A stretch of DNA of 64,000 nucleotides from an uncultured Clostridia bacterium (GCA_947581805.1 CANPVM010000003.1:1-64000), one strand, 5' to 3'. Positions 44,126-53,844 are shown, counted from the stretch's first letter. Numbers and translations are program-made. Notes: generated by a model from the letters alone, not told the origin.

Positions 44126-46360
44126 ATGGATTTTAAACAATGGGAAGGTTTTAACAAACTTGGAGAATGGACCAAAGAAATTGATGTCAGAGGCTTTATT
44201 CAAGCAAATTATACACCTTATGAGGGAGATGATTCTTTTTTACAAGGACCAACAGAAAAAACAAAAAAATTATGGGATGAAGTATTAGAACTTTACAAAG
44301 AAGAAAGAGAAAAAGGTGTACTTGATGTTGACACTAAAACCCCTTCTGGCGTAAACCGCTATGAAGCAGGTTATATTGACAAAGATTTGGAGCAAATTGT
44401 TGGACTTCAAACAGATGCCCCTTTAAAAAGAGCAATTATGCCAAATGGTGGTATTAAAATTGTAGAAAAATCTTGTGAATCTTATGGTTATAAAGTAGAC
44501 GAAGAAACTGACTATATTTATAACAATTTAAGAAGAACACACAATGATGGCGTTTTTGCAGTATATACTCCAGACATTAGAGCAGCAAGAAGTTCTCACT
44601 TAATTACAGGGCTTCCAGATGGTTATGGACGTGGAAGAATTATTGGAGATTACAGACGTGTTGCACTATATGGTGTAGATGCTTTAATTGCTGAGAAGAA
44701 ACAAGAATTAGAAATATTAGATGTAGATGAATTTACTGAAAGTGTAATTCGTGAACGTGAAGAAATTCATGACCAAATTGCTGCTTTAGAAGATTTAAAG
44801 AAAATGGCTGCAAAATATGGTTTTGATATTTCCGTTCCTGCTTCTAATGCAAAAGAAGCAATTCAATGGTTATATTTTGGTTACTTAGCTGCAACCAAAG
44901 ACCAAAATGGTGCTGCTATGAGTATTGGTAGAACTTCTACTTTCTTAGATATTTATATGGAAAGAGATTTCAAAAATGGAACTTTAACTGAAGAAGAAGC
45001 ACAAGAATTAATGGACCACTTTGTTATGAAATTACGTATGATTCGTTTCCTTCGTGCACCAGAATATAACGAACTATTTAGTGGAGACCCTGTTTGGGTA
45101 ACTGAAAGTATTGGTGGTATGGGTGTTGATGGAAGAACTTTAGTTACTAAAAACTCTTACAGAGTTCTTCATACTTTAATGAATCTAGGACCTGCTCCAG
45201 AGCCAAACTTAACCGTTTTATGGTCAAAAAATTTACCAGAAGGATTCAAAAAATATACTGCAAAAATTTCAGTAAAAACATCTTCTATTCAATATGAAAA
45301 TGATGATTTAATGAGAACTACTTTAGGCGATGATTATGGTATTGCTTGCTGTGTTTCTGCTATGAAAATTGGTAAACAAATGCAATTTTTCGGAGCAAGA
45401 GCAAACCTTGCAAAAACTTTACTTTATGCAATTAATGGTGGCAGAGACGAAAATAGTGGTAAACAAATTACACCAAAATTTGAAGCAATTACTTCTGAAT
45501 ATTTAGATTATGATGAAGTTATGGCTAAATTTGATAACATGATGGACTATGTTGCAAAAATTTACATTAAAGCTTTAAATGCTATTCATTATATGCATGA
45601 TAAATATTCTTATGAAGCATTAGAAATGGCTCTTCATGATAAAGAAATTTTAAGAACGATGGCATGTGGAATTGCTGGACTTTCTGTTGTTGCTGACTCT
45701 TTATCTGCAATTAAATATGCAAAAGTAAAAGTCATTCGTGATGAAACTGGTTTAGCAGTAGATTATGAAATAGAAGGAGATTTCCCTAAATACGGAAATG
45801 ATGATGATAGAGTTGACCAAATTGCTGTTGACGTTGTAAAAACTTTCTTAAGAAAATTACAAAAACATCAAACTTACAGAAATTCAAAACATACCCTATC
45901 TGTCCTTACTATTACTTCTAACGTTGTTTATGGAAAAGCAACAGGAAATACACCAGATGGAAGACGTGCAGGAGTTCCATTTGGACCAGGTGCAAACCCA
46001 TTACATGGTAGAGACACCAATGGCGCTGTGGCTGTTATGAATACAATTGCAAAACTTCCTTATGAGTATTCAGAAGATGGTATTTCTTATACTTTCTCTA
46101 TTACACCAGGAACTTTAGGAAAAGAATTAGATACACAAGTTACTAACTTAGTTAGTCTTCTTGATGGATATTTCAAACAAACAGGACATCATATTAACGT
46201 GAATGTATTTGATAGAGCATTACTAGAAGACGCAATGGAACACCCTGAAAAATACCCACAATTAACTATTCGTGTATCTGGCTATGCTGTAAACTTCATT
46301 AAATTAACAAGAGAACAACAATTAGATGTTATTAATAGAACTATTCACGAGAAATTTTAA
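44126..46360 (+). CDS. pflB: Pyruvate formate-lyase
   Basis: 744 residues, glycyl radical enzyme. The active-site cysteine pair is in [13 protein letters not shown] (~407-419) and the glycyl-radical site in [20 protein letters not shown] (~715-730); substrate motif [13 protein letters not shown]. Converts pyruvate and CoA to acetyl-CoA and formate in anaerobic fermentation, after activation by PflA. GGAGGA ribosome site at 44114. No CGG codon in 744 codons. The activase gene follows but is separated by about 870 bases holding a toxin-antitoxin locus. Confidence 0.98.
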   Translation: MDFKQWEGFNKLGEWTKEIDVRGFIQANYTPYEGDDSFLQGPTEKTKKLWDEVLELYKEEREKGVLDVDTKTPSGVNRYEAGYIDKDLEQIVGLQTDAPLKRAIMPNGGIKIVEKSCESYGYKVDEETDYIYNNLRRTHNDGVFAVYTPDIRAARSSHLITGLPDGYGRGRIIGDYRRVALYGVDALIAEKKQELEILDVDEFTESVIREREEIHDQIAALEDLKKMAAKYGFDISVPASNAKEAIQWLYFGYLAATKDQNGAAMSIGRTSTFLDIYMERDFKNGTLTEEEAQELMDHFVMKLRMIRFLRAPEYNELFSGDPVWVTESIGGMGVDGRTLVTKNSYRVLHTLMNLGPAPEPNLTVLWSKNLPEGFKKYTAKISVKTSSIQYENDDLMRTTLGDDYGIACCVSAMKIGKQMQFFGARANLAKTLLYAINGGRDENSGKQITPKFEAITSEYLDYDEVMAKFDNMMDYVAKIYIKALNAIHYMHDKYSYEALEMALHDKEILRTMACGIAGLSVVADSLSAIKYAKVKVIRDETGLAVDYEIEGDFPKYGNDDDRVDQIAVDVVKTFLRKLQKHQTYRNSKHTLSVLTITSNVVYGKATGNTPDGRRAGVPFGPGANPLHGRDTNGAVAVMNTIAKLPYEYSEDGISYTFSITPGTLGKELDTQVTNLVSLLDGYFKQTGHHINVNVFDRALLEDAMEHPEKYPQLTIRVSGYAVNFIKLTREQQLDVINRTIHEKF

Positions 46361-46372
46361 TTAAAATGAAAA

Positions 46373-46417
46373 AAACTGCCTTAACTTGTTTTAAACACAA
46401 TAAGTTAGGGTAGTTTT
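46373..46417 (+). terminator. Terminator of pflB
   Basis: AAACTGCCTTAACTT pairs with AAGTTAGGGTAGTTT followed by T-run. Confidence 0.8.
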
Positions 46418-46470
46418 TAATTTTTGCATTAATATTTAACTATTTTATGATAATGTCTTAATAAATCAAG

Positions 46471-46544
46471 TGTGGTAAGGGTTTTCCCCCTTTACCACAA
46501 AAAATATTATAAAAAAAAGTGGCGATTTGAATTTTCAAATCGCC
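46471..46544. repeat. Two further hairpins after pflB
   Basis: TGTGGTAA...TTACCACA (46471-46499) and GGCGATTTGA-ATTT-TCAAATCGCC (46521-46544) follow in series, the second with a T-rich flank. They may be stacked terminators or remnants of mobile hairpins. Confidence 0.6.
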
Positions 46545-46570
46545 TGTTTTAAGTTAAACTTTCCTACATA

Positions 46571-46628
46571 ATTTTTTTATTTTTTATTTTTTATTTTTTA
46601 TTTTTTATTTTTTATTTTTTATTTTTTT
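46571..46628. repeat. ATTTTTT heptamer tandem repeat
   Basis: Eight units of A(T)6-7 with exact 7-base spacing of the A (46579, 46586, 46593 ... 46621). Between here and 46860 I see no gene; 46629-46745 has short imperfect inverted repeats only. Confidence 0.85.
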
Positions 46629-46860
46629 CTTATTGTAGGCAAATCATAATTTACGACCTTCTCTTATATGAGAACTAATTAGACTCTAGTTAGATTCTAA
46701 AAGGAAGTGATTTGTTCAAGTTTAACTTTTATATACTTATATTATAACACCTTCTATTTTTTTTGTCAAGATTTTTTCGTTAATATTTAAAATTTTCGTT
46801 AGTATTTAAAATTTTCTTGATACTTTTTAAAGAAAGTTGCAAAATTTTGTTCTATTTATG

Positions 46861-46889
46861 TTGATTTTTATAGTTTAACATGTTATACT
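46861..46889 (+). promoter_or_regulatory. Toxin promoter
   Basis: TTGATT (46861-46866), 17-base spacer, extended -10 TGT-TATACT (46884-46889). Transcription should start near 46896. Confidence 0.75.
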
Positions 46890-46972
46890 AACTAGCATAG
46901 GGAATGAGAATAAGCAGATGTGGTTTGCCACTTTTAATCCACAACTTTAGTTGTGAGAATGGAGGTGGTGCT

Positions 46973-47083
46973 ATGATAGAAGCTATTTTATTAGAAATAA
47001 TATACTTACTTTTATTTGGCTTAATTGTCGAAACTATTATAGTATTTGCCTTAATTATACAAATTATAATTTTAAGCAAATAG
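46973..47083 (+). CDS. Small hydrophobic peptide, type I toxin candidate
   Basis: 36 residues: MIEAILLEIIYLLLFGLIVE then a second hydrophobic stretch ending IIILSK. A single long membrane helix with a lysine at the C-terminus fits the small toxins of type I systems (TxpA/BsrG and clostridial analogues). Ribosome site GGAGGTGGTG is strong, and a hairpin CACAACTTTAGTTGTG (46941-46956) just upstream may mask it. A consensus antisense promoter faces it from 47181-47209. Too short for routine gene callers. Confidence 0.7.
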   Translation: MIEAILLEIIYLLLFGLIVETIIVFALIIQIIILSK

Positions 47084-47086
47084 ACA

Positions 47087-47174
47087 ATAAAAAAACACAT
47101 CTGTAACTTGACCGGTTCAATGTGTTTTTTTACATACTAACTGGCAAACCACGTTTGTGGTTTCTCCATTTCCT
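47087..47174 (-). ncRNA. Antisense RNA antitoxin of the type I system
   Basis: Predicted from a perfect promoter (next entry) and a terminator: the hairpin ACACAT (47095-47100)/ATGTGT (47120-47125) with U-runs on both strands. The RNA of about 85-90 bases overlaps the 3' end of the toxin mRNA tail to tail, the usual layout of txpA/RatA- and bsrG/SR4-like pairs. Confidence 0.65.
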
Positions 47175-47180
47175 ATATTT

Positions 47181-47209
47181 ATTATATACAACTATTTAAA
47201 AAATGTCAA
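47181..47209 (-). promoter_or_regulatory. Consensus antisense promoter
   Basis: Minus strand TTGACA (47209-47204), exactly 17 bases, TATAAT (47186-47181): a full match to the sigma-A consensus. It lies between the toxin and pflA and points away from pflA. Confidence 0.85.
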
Positions 47210-47232
47210 ATATATTTTATAAAGGAGTAGCA

Positions 47233-47941
47233 ATGAACGGAAAAATTCATTCTTTTGAAAGTTTAGGTGCAGTAGATGGCCCAGGTATTCGCTTTGTTAT
47301 TTTTATGCAAGGTTGTGCTTTGCAATGTCAGTACTGTCAAAATAGAGATACTTGGGATTTACATAGTGGAACAGAATATTCTACAGATGAAGTCTTAGAA
47401 AGAATTTTAAAATATAAAAATTATATTATGCCTCACCGGAGGCGTTACCATTAGTGGTGGTGAACCTCTTTTGCAAGTTTCTTTTTTAATTGAATTATTT
47501 ATGAAATTAAAAGAGCATAGTATTCATACTTGCATTGATACTTCTGGCAGTGTAGATATAACTGAAGATATGAAAAAATTAATTGATTTAACAGATTTAT
47601 TTTTACTTGATATAAAATGTATCAATGATGAAAAATGTATTCAATTAACGGGTGTTTCAAATAAAAAAGAACTTGCTTTTGCTAGATATTTAAGTGAAAT
47701 TCACAAACCTATGTGGATTAGGCAAGTACTTGTTCCTACTATAACAGACGATAAGCAAGATTTATTACAATTAAAAGATTTTATATATAGTTTAAATGGT
47801 GTGGAAAAAGTAGAAATTCTCCCTTATCATGATTTAGGTAAATTTAAATGGGGGAACTTAGGTTGTTCATATCCTCTAGAAGGCCTTAGAACAGCTTCAC
47901 AAGAAGATGTAAAAAGAGCAAAAGATATATTAAATTTATAA
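47233..47941 (+). CDS. pflA: Pyruvate formate-lyase activating enzyme, interrupted by a +1 shift at CGG
   Basis: 235 residues after the shift. Cluster motif FMQGCALQCQYCQNRDTW (Cx3Cx2C), then at codon 69, CAC-CGG (47437-47439), the in-frame reading ends within five codons; skipping C gives GGVTISGGEPLLQ, the invariant glycine-rich SAM-binding motif. The rest (CIDTSGSVDI, LLDIKCINDEKCIQLTGVSN, VEILPYHDLGKFKWGNLG) is complete. PflA makes the glycyl radical on PflB. Start at 47233 with AAAGGAG. Confidence 0.93.
47437..47439 (+). other. CGG +1 frameshift site in pflA
   Basis: CAC-CGG-A; restores GGVTISGGEPL. Confidence 0.85.
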
Positions 47942-47948
47942 AAAATCA

Positions 47949-47982
47949 AAAATAGTCTAACTTTAACTGGTTAGACTATTTT
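47949..47982. terminator. Bidirectional terminator between pflA and spo0A
   Basis: AAAATAGTCTAAC / GTTAGACTATTTTT. Confidence 0.88.
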
Positions 47983-47989
47983 TCCTTTT

Positions 47990-48808
47990 TTATGCACTTT
48001 TTAATTCTAAACGTAATTTATCTGCAATCATCGCGATAAACTCGCTGTTAGTTGGCTTTCCTTTTGCAGCTGATACAGTGTAACCAAAAATACTTTCTAC
48101 CGTATCAGTTTGACCTCTTCCCCATGCTACTTCAATAGCATGACGAATAGCTCTTTCTACTCTACTTGGAGTTGTTTTATATCTTTCTGCAATGTCTGGA
48201 TATAATTGCTTTGTAATTTGATTGATAATATCAATATCGTTTACGACCATCATGATGGCTTCTCTTAAATATTGATAACCTTTAATATGTGCTGGCACTC
48301 CTACTTCATGAATTACATTAGTAACTAGTGCTTCTAAGTTGCTTTCATCTTTTTTGCTTTCTGGTGCAATTTCAATATATTGTTGTTTAATTTCTCTACT
48401 TGCAAAATTTCCTTTTACGCTACCTGGTTGATAATATTTAAGTTCTTTGATTCTTTTCATTAATAATTCAATATCGAATGGTTTTACAATGTAGTATTCT
48501 GCACCTAAATTAATCGCTTTTTGTGTTATTTTGTCTTGACCTACAGCTGAAAGCATAATACATAATGGTAATTTACTAATTTGTGCTGTATTTAATTTTT
48601 CTAATACTCCTAATCCATCTAAATGTGGCATAATTACATCTAATAATACAACGTCTGGCAATTTTTCTAGAATAAGATCATAGGCTTCATTTCCATCCTT
48701 TGCCATACCTACTACTTCCATTTCTTCTTCATTTTCTAAGTACCCTTGTAATGTCATAGCAAACTCAATATTGTCGTCTGCAATTAAAACTCTTATTTTT
48801 TCTTTCAC
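47990..48808 (-). CDS. spo0A: Sporulation master regulator Spo0A
   Basis: 272 residues: receiver domain (~5-122, [20 protein letters not shown]; phospho-acceptor Asp in [13 protein letters not shown]; late Lys in YYIVKPFD) and the Spo0A DNA-binding domain ([57 protein letters not shown]). Controls entry into sporulation by binding 0A boxes. Start at 48808. Confidence 0.98.
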   Translation of the reverse strand: MKEKIRVLIADDNIEFAMTLQGYLENEEEMEVVGMAKDGNEAYDLILEKLPDVVLLDVIMPHLDGLGVLEKLNTAQISKLPLCIMLSAVGQDKITQKAINLGAEYYIVKPFDIELLMKRIKELKYYQPGSVKGNFASREIKQQYIEIAPESKKDESNLEALVTNVIHEVGVPAHIKGYQYLREAIMMVVNDIDIINQITKQLYPDIAERYKTTPSRVERAIRHAIEVAWGRGQTDTVESIFGYTVSAAKGKPTNSEFIAMIADKLRLELKSA

Positions 48809-48927
48809 TTTTGTTTTCCCCCTACTTATATTTTTTCTGTAAAAATTTTACATTTCGAATTATAATATGTTTTAAAATATTTTGCAATACTTTTCTGGAA
48901 ATTTTTTCAAATTTTTGTATTTTTTGT

Positions 48928-49560
48928 TTATATTTCAATGTTTTTTCTTATATTTTTTTCTTTTGTAAGGGTATATTTTTGTATTTTTAGAGTTCCTTCT
49001 TCGTTTAAACTAAGAATTTTTTCTTTTTCTTCTTTTGTTACTTCTAATCTACATTTTATTTTTTCTTCATATTCTATAGAAACAATAGAAATTTCATTTT
49101 TTTTGCAATAATATTGTATTTTTTCAAATTCTGAATAATCTACAATAAGTTCTAGTTCATAACCTCTTTGCTCTATTACTAGTTCTGCTTTTTGAATTGC
49201 TTTCAAAGTCGCTTCTGAGTAAGCTCTTACTAATCCACCTGTTCCTAATAAAATACCTCCAAAATATCTTGTTACGATTACCAATACATTTACTAATTCT
49301 TGCTTTTGTAAGATAGTAAGCATTGGGCTTCCTGCTGTGCCACTTGGCTCCCCATCGTCTGACATTTTATTTATAATTCCATTTTGTGTCATAATCGAAT
49401 AGGCAAAGCAATGATGTTTGGCATCATAGTACTTCTTTTTTACTTGTTTTATGATTTCTTCTGCTTCTTGTTCTGTTTGTACATAATATAAATTGCCAAT
49501 AAATTTGGATTTTTTTTCGATTACTTCGCTACTAGTGTTTTCTTTAATTGTTTTTAACAC
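48928..49560 (-). CDS. yigZ: YigZ/IMPACT family protein
   Basis: 210 residues: KKSKFIGNLYYVQTEQEAEE, AKHHCFAYSI, DDGEPSGTAGSPMLTILQKQ, VLVIVTRYFGGILLGTGGLV. Conserved UPF0029 domain with a C-terminal ferredoxin-like part; the human homologue IMPACT regulates translation stress, the bacterial role is unclear. Confidence 0.93.
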   Translation of the reverse strand: MLKTIKENTSSEVIEKKSKFIGNLYYVQTEQEAEEIIKQVKKKYYDAKHHCFAYSIMTQNGIINKMSDDGEPSGTAGSPMLTILQKQELVNVLVIVTRYFGGILLGTGGLVRAYSEATLKAIQKAELVIEQRGYELELIVDYSEFEKIQYYCKKNEISIVSIEYEEKIKCRLEVTKEEKEKILSLNEEGTLKIQKYTLTKEKNIRKNIEI

Positions 49561-49732
49561 AGGCTTTAATTCCTCTCTTTTTCCTTCTTATTTTCATATC
49601 ATACTAAATTTTTTCTAAAAATGCAAATTAACTTAGTTTACCTTAAAAATTCTTATTTTCTGTTATATAATTTATATTTTTTAAATGTTTTAAATTTTTT
49701 CAAATTTTTTAAATGAAAAATGTTTAAAGTAG

Positions 49733-49761
49733 TTGACAAGTTGGGTAAAATAAGTTAAAAT
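49733..49761 (+). promoter_or_regulatory. Promoter of the tRNA pair
   Basis: TTGACA (49733-49738), 17-base spacer, TAAAAT (49756-49761). Confidence 0.8.
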
Positions 49762-49780
49762 AGTAAATACATGTGGAAAT

Positions 49781-49858
49781 GGTGGATTTAGCGTAGTTGG
49801 TTAACGCGCCAGTTTGTGGCACTGGAGACCATGGGTTCGAGTCCCATATTCCACCCCA
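49781..49858 (+). tRNA. tRNA-His (GTG)
   Basis: Cloverleaf with anticodon loop TTGTGGC, T-loop GGTTCGAGTCC, the His-specific extra 5' G (49781) opposite C73 (49855), and an encoded CCA (49856-49858). Confidence 0.95.
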
Positions 49859-49866
49859 TTATATAT

Positions 49867-49941
49867 TGGGCTGTAGCCAAGCGGTAAGGCACCAGACTTT
49901 GACTCTGGCATGCGCTAGTTCGAATCTAGCCAGCCCAGCCA
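49867..49941 (+). tRNA. tRNA-Gln (TTG)
   Basis: Acceptor TGGGCTG/CAGCCCA, anticodon loop CTTTGAC, T-loop AGTTCGAATCT, discriminator G and encoded CCA (49939-49941). 8 bases after tRNA-His. Confidence 0.95.
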
Positions 49942-49943
49942 CA

Positions 49944-49984
49944 AAAAAGCGACTTTCAAGAATATTGAATGTCGCTTTTTTATA
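49944..49984 (+). terminator. Terminator of the tRNA pair
   Basis: AAAAAAGCGAC...GTCGCTTTTTT. Confidence 0.85.
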
Positions 49985-50168
49985 TATGTAAACATATCGC
50001 AAAGTAAATTTTTACTATTTACTTTACACTTTGTCAACAATTTCTTTGCTACAAATTTTGACTCCATCTAGCCCTTTTCTTTTCCTATAAAAATATTTTA
50101 CAGGCTTTTTTCTATTAAAATCAATAGATACAGAAATTCTCTAAAAAAAATTTGCATTGTTTACAAGT

Positions 50169-50175
50169 TTCGACA
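50169..50175 (+). promoter_or_regulatory. Putative Spo0A box upstream of a small gene
   Basis: TTCGACA, reverse complement TGTCGAA, is an exact 0A-box core, 60 bases before the start at 50236. One 7-mer can occur by chance in 64 kb, so this is weak. Confidence 0.35.
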
Positions 50176-50235
50176 TACTTTGCATTTTCTTTTTGTTATA
50201 TTAGAAACCTAGTGCAAATCGAAAAGAGGTGTTTT

Positions 50236-50424
50236 ATGCGTAATCTATTGAAAAATGTTATTCCTAGGACAGCAGATACAATGATAGGTAAAAAATGTGG
50301 TACCGTTACTGTTTCCGTTTATAAGGAAGAAAACTCAGGTTCCCACATTTTTCATATTCAATCTGATAATGAAGAGGTTCTTCCTGTTTCATATGTCATT
50401 GAAGATGTATTATCTATCTACTAA
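50236..50424 (+). CDS. Small uncharacterised protein
   Basis: 62 residues beginning MRNLLKNVIPRTADTMIGKK, then VTVSVYKEENSGSHIFHIQS and a C-terminal VSYVIEDVLSIY. Ribosome site AAAGAGGTG. No family recognised; a possible 0A box upstream would link it to sporulation. Confidence 0.6.
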   Translation: MRNLLKNVIPRTADTMIGKKCGTVTVSVYKEENSGSHIFHIQSDNEEVLPVSYVIEDVLSIY

Positions 50425-50460
50425 GGCTAATATACTATTAGTCTTTTTTTATGCCATGTT

Positions 50461-50922
50461 TTATTTACTTGTAGAACCAAATCCTCCTGTTCTTTCTCCT
50501 TCTGCTATATCATCATCTGCTATAAAATATTTTTGAAAAATAGCTTGTCCAATGCAATCTCCTTTTTTTATTTCAATATCTTCTTCTTTGATATTAAAGA
50601 ACGCAAACATGATATGACCATCATTATCTGGATTACCATAATAGTCTTTATCAATAACGCCTATACTGTTTGCTAAAATTAGACCTTTCTTTCCTGGGTT
50701 GGAACTTCTATTAGCTAAAATTAGAACTTCGTCATCTTGCATATAAGCTTTAATTCCTGTTTTAATTAAAGTTGGTTTCATTCCTTTTTTGAAAGATGGT
50801 ACCACGCAGTCTTCTGCTGCCTCTACATCATAACCTGCAGAATATTTTGTTTTTCTTACTGGTAAATGAATTCCTTTGTCTTCGAATCCTTTTGCTACTT
50901 CAAATCCTCTTATTTTTTCCAT
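50461..50922 (-). CDS. dut: dUTP diphosphatase
   Basis: 153 residues with trimeric dUTPase motifs: YSAGYDVEAAED (I), ANRSSNPGKKGLILANSIGV (II/III: SS.PGK.G), GVIDKDYYGN, GDCIGQAIFQKY (IV) and C-terminal ERTGGFGSTSK (V, P-loop-like). Removes dUTP and provides dUMP. Normal length. Confidence 0.96.
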   Translation of the reverse strand: MEKIRGFEVAKGFEDKGIHLPVRKTKYSAGYDVEAAEDCVVPSFKKGMKPTLIKTGIKAYMQDDEVLILANRSSNPGKKGLILANSIGVIDKDYYGNPDNDGHIMFAFFNIKEEDIEIKKGDCIGQAIFQKYFIADDDIAEGERTGGFGSTSK

Positions 50923-51182
50923 GTTACAACTTTCCTTTCTTTTAAGAATATAATTTGAAAGATAATAATTTATAGAATTATTTTTCTATTTTTTCATTCT
51001 TATTTTTTCATTTTCCTTTCATTTTGTCAATGTTTTTCCTTAATTTTTTGGTTTCCTTATCTTGACTTTTTGCGTTTTCTGTAATATAACTATGAAAGCA
51101 AAATGAGAGTGAACTCATTGCTATTTGGAAAATAAAATTTGTGCCTTTTACATACATAACATTCGTAAAGGCAAGGAAAGGA

Positions 51183-51728
51183 ATGATTAAAATTATGGAA
51201 TTAAAAGGATCTAAAACAGAAGCAAATTTAAAAGCTGCATTTTCTGGGGAGTCAGAAGCAAGAAATAAATACACCTATTTTGCAAGTGTAGCTAAAAAAG
51301 AAGGTTATGAGCAAATTGCTGCTATTTTCTTAGAAACAGCTGAAAATGAAAAAGAACATGCAAAATTACATTTTAAATATTTAAACGGAATTGGAGATAC
51401 TATGGCTAACTTAGCTGCAGCAGCTGCTGGTGAAAATTATGAATGGACTGATATGTATGACACTTTTGCAAAAGAAGCTGAAGAAGAAGGTTTTAAAGAA
51501 ATTGCCGCTACTTTTAGAGGAATTGCTGCTATTGAAAAAGAACATGAAGAAAGATATAGAAAATTATTAGAAAATGTTCAAAATGGCGAAGTATTCAAAA
51601 AAGGAAGCATTGTTATTTGGAAATGTAGAAACTGTGGACATATTGTTGTTGGAACAGAAGCTCCAAAAATTTGCCCAGTTTGTAAACACCCACAAGCTTA
51701 CTTTGAAGTAAAAGCAGAAAATTATTAA
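51183..51728 (+). CDS. Rubrerythrin
   Basis: 181 residues: ferritin-like di-iron domain ([48 protein letters not shown]) and a C-terminal rubredoxin-like domain with two CxxC pairs ([23 protein letters not shown]). Reduces hydrogen peroxide in anaerobes. Start is 51183 or 51195 (MELKGSKTE), both near AAGGAAAGGA. Confidence 0.95.
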   Translation: MIKIMELKGSKTEANLKAAFSGESEARNKYTYFASVAKKEGYEQIAAIFLETAENEKEHAKLHFKYLNGIGDTMANLAAAAAGENYEWTDMYDTFAKEAEEEGFKEIAATFRGIAAIEKEHEERYRKLLENVQNGEVFKKGSIVIWKCRNCGHIVVGTEAPKICPVCKHPQAYFEVKAENY

Positions 51729-51732
51729 AATA

Positions 51733-51766
51733 CAAAAGGAAAGTTTTAATGAAACTTTCCTTTTTT
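51733..51766. terminator. Terminator between rubrerythrin and esterase
   Basis: AAAAGGAAAGTTTTAATGAAACTTTCCTTTTTTC, bidirectional. Confidence 0.85.
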
Positions 51767-51792
51767 CTTCATTATTATTTGAATTTTTCTTT

Positions 51793-52740
51793 TTATTCAT
51801 TTATCCATTCTGTTGAAAGGTTCATGGCAGCTCTGCAAGCATTGGTTGCATCTAAACTATTTAACATCACAAAATCATGTATCATTCCTTGAAATCTAGC
51901 CTGTGTTACCTCATTTCCTACTTTCCTTAATTGATTAGCAAAGGCTTCGCCTTCGTCTCTTAATACATCTGCTTCTCCATTTAAAATCATAGTTGGTGGC
52001 AAATCTTTTAATTGTTCTAATCTTGCTTTTAAAGGTGTTATAAGAATTGAATTTCTTTTTTCTTTATTTGGCTCATAATTATCCCAAAACCATTTCATGC
52101 CATCACGAGTTAAATAATAATTTGTAGCAAATTCCAGATAAGAATTGGTATTAAAGTTATCATCTGTTACAGGATAATATAATAGTTGTTTATATATTCT
52201 AGGTCCATTTTGGAACTTGGAAAGTAAGCTCATTGCGATTGCCATATTTCCTCCTACACTATCGCCAGCAACTGTTAAATAGCGCATATCTGCCTTGATA
52301 GCATAATACTGCAAAATGGTAGGAATTTGATTAAGAATAGAGTAACATTGTTCTATGGCAACTGGAAATTTTGCTTCAGGAGAACGCGTATATTCTGGAA
52401 ATATGACTACAGAATTTGTTCGATAGGCTAATTCTCTTACCAATTTTTCATGTGTATGAAAGCTTCCAAATACCCATCCTGCACCATGAATATAAAAAAT
52501 AATGTTTCTTGCCTTTGCTTCATAAGAAGGAGTAACAACATATACCTCTATTTTACCATGACAATTCGTATCTATGGAAGTTACTTTTACTTCTGCTGGA
52601 TACTTATACACTTTACTATTTTGTGCATCTTCTAATACTTTTCTTCCTTCTTCTACTGGAAGTTGATAAATGTATGGTGGAATTGAAGCTTGCTTTGCTA
52701 CTTCATAAGCAGCTTTTTCTAATACAATTTCGTTTTTCAT
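51793..52740 (-). CDS. HSL-type alpha/beta hydrolase (acetyl esterase/lipase)
   Basis: 315 residues: oxyanion motif FYIHGAGWVFGS, nucleophile elbow VAGDSVGGNMAIAM (Ser), Asp in ILNGEADVLRDEGE, His in GMIHDFVML. No signal, so cytosolic. Hydrolyses short acyl esters; substrate unknown. Start at 52740 with AAGGAGA; the 25-residue extension is not supported. Confidence 0.9.
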   Translation of the reverse strand: MKNEIVLEKAAYEVAKQASIPPYIYQLPVEEGRKVLEDAQNSKVYKYPAEVKVTSIDTNCHGKIEVYVVTPSYEAKARNIIFYIHGAGWVFGSFHTHEKLVRELAYRTNSVVIFPEYTRSPEAKFPVAIEQCYSILNQIPTILQYYAIKADMRYLTVAGDSVGGNMAIAMSLLSKFQNGPRIYKQLLYYPVTDDNFNTNSYLEFATNYYLTRDGMKWFWDNYEPNKEKRNSILITPLKARLEQLKDLPPTMILNGEADVLRDEGEAFANQLRKVGNEVTQARFQGMIHDFVMLNSLDATNACRAAMNLSTEWINE

Positions 52741-52904
52741 CAATATAATCTCCTTTTTAAATTTATTATATGAGACTTTATAAAATAAGTTCTTAAAATA
52801 CAGTTTTACTTGCATTTTAAAAATATAAATAGAAATTTTGACAATGATTTGAAAAACTGGACAAGTTGTGCTAAAGTATAAATAATAAAAAAGGAGGAAA
52901 TTAT

Positions 52905-53444
52905 ATGAAAAGTTTATTAAAAAAATCAGGTTGGTCAGATATATTAGTATCTGTAATATTTGCTTTGATTGCTATTTTTATGATAGTAAGACCAGATTCT
53001 GCAACCAAAATAATTTCTTATATTTTAGGAGGGATTTTTGCTCTTTATGGTGTTATTAAAATTATTAATTATTTTGTAGCAAAAGGAAAATATGATTTTT
53101 ATAATTATGATTTATTATATGGTATTATTGCTATTATTATTAGTATCATTACTATCTTTTATAGTGGTCTTATTGAAACTATGTTTCGTATGATAATAGG
53201 AATTTGGATTGTGTATAGTGGACTTTTAAGATTATCTTTATCTTTTAAATTACATAATGCAGAAATTCCTATTTGGAGTGCTTCACTTATTTTATCTATT
53301 TTGATTATCATTGGCGGTTTGTATATGATATTTGAAAGTGGCGCTTTAATTGTAACAATTGCTATTATTATGCTTTTGTATTCAATTATTGATTTAGTAG
53401 AAAGTGTTATTTTCGTAAAATATGTTGATAAGATGATGCAATAA
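52905..53444 (+). CDS. DUF308/HdeD-family membrane protein
   Basis: 179 residues with six membrane helices in pairs (WSDILVSVIFALIAIFMIVR, IISYILGGIFALYGVIKIIN, IIGIWIVYSGLLRLSLSF). HdeD-like proteins are linked to acid or general stress; biochemical role unknown. AAAGGAGG upstream. Confidence 0.82.
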   Translation: MKSLLKKSGWSDILVSVIFALIAIFMIVRPDSATKIISYILGGIFALYGVIKIINYFVAKGKYDFYNYDLLYGIIAIIISIITIFYSGLIETMFRMIIGIWIVYSGLLRLSLSFKLHNAEIPIWSASLILSILIIIGGLYMIFESGALIVTIAIIMLLYSIIDLVESVIFVKYVDKMMQ

Positions 53445-53476
53445 AATAGAAATTAACGTACATAAAAACAAAAAAG
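53435..53476 (+). repeat. 42-bp direct repeat, left copy
   Basis: About 36 of 42 bases match 55518-55559 (core TGCAATAAAATA, then AAATTAAC and TACATAAAA). It overlaps the stop of the DUF308 gene. The two copies bound a 2.1-kb island. Confidence 0.75.
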
Positions 53477-53506
53477 TTTTGGAAAAAGTCCAAAACTTTT
53501 TTGTAT
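53472..53506 (+). terminator. Terminator of the DUF308 gene
   Basis: AAAAAAGTTTTGGA-AAAAG-TCCAAAACTTTTTT. Confidence 0.85.
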
Positions 53507-53584
53507 AAAGATTATTTATAAGTTTGTTACTTATTTCAATATATATGATGAAAATATTACTTTAAAAATTTATTGCAAAAAAAA

Positions 53585-53668
53585 ATAGTTAAATGGCCTT
53601 AAGTATGATGCTAACACATAGCACTTACCTAGATTATGGCATACAAAAAGGACTTACTGTTTAACTAT
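53585..53668. ncRNA. Structured RNA element A beside DUF3800
   Basis: Closing stem ATAGTTAAA/TTTAACTAT; inside it GTATG pairs with CATAC around a short hairpin GCTA/TAGC, followed by the conserved ACTTACC-AGAT-ATGG and then CTTACTG before the closing arm. Same fold and conserved bases as element B although the stems differ in sequence, i.e. covariation. DUF3800 genes are known to be accompanied by several candidate RNA motifs. Strand not determined. Confidence 0.65.
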
Positions 53669-53736
53669 ATTAAGTGTAACATTTTAGAATTCTAAAGTCA
53701 ATAGAAATTTTAAAAAAAATTATATTTATGTAAAAT

Positions 53737-53827
53737 GGAATTGATGTAATGACTAAGAGATTGTGCTATCATATAGCACTTACCGAGATAATGGAATCTT
53801 ACTTAGATTTACTGTTACATCAATTCC
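53737..53827. ncRNA. Structured RNA element B beside DUF3800
   Basis: A 13-bp perfect closing stem (53737-53749 with 53815-53827), inner CTAAG/CTTAG and AGATT/AATCT pairings, hairpin GTGCTA-TCATA-TAGCAC, and the same CTTACC-AGAT-ATGG and TTTACTG blocks as element A. It ends 17 bases from the DUF3800 stop. Confidence 0.7.
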
Positions 53828-53844
53828 TTAATAGTATATGCAAA

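Noticed and set aside
50169..50175. Firm Spo0A operator
   Set aside because: A single 7-base match is expected by chance several times in 64 kb; kept only as a weak site.
53585..53827. CRISPR or integron attC sites
   Set aside because: Only two units with different stem sequences, no regular spacer and no integrase or cas genes; covarying RNA fold fits better.
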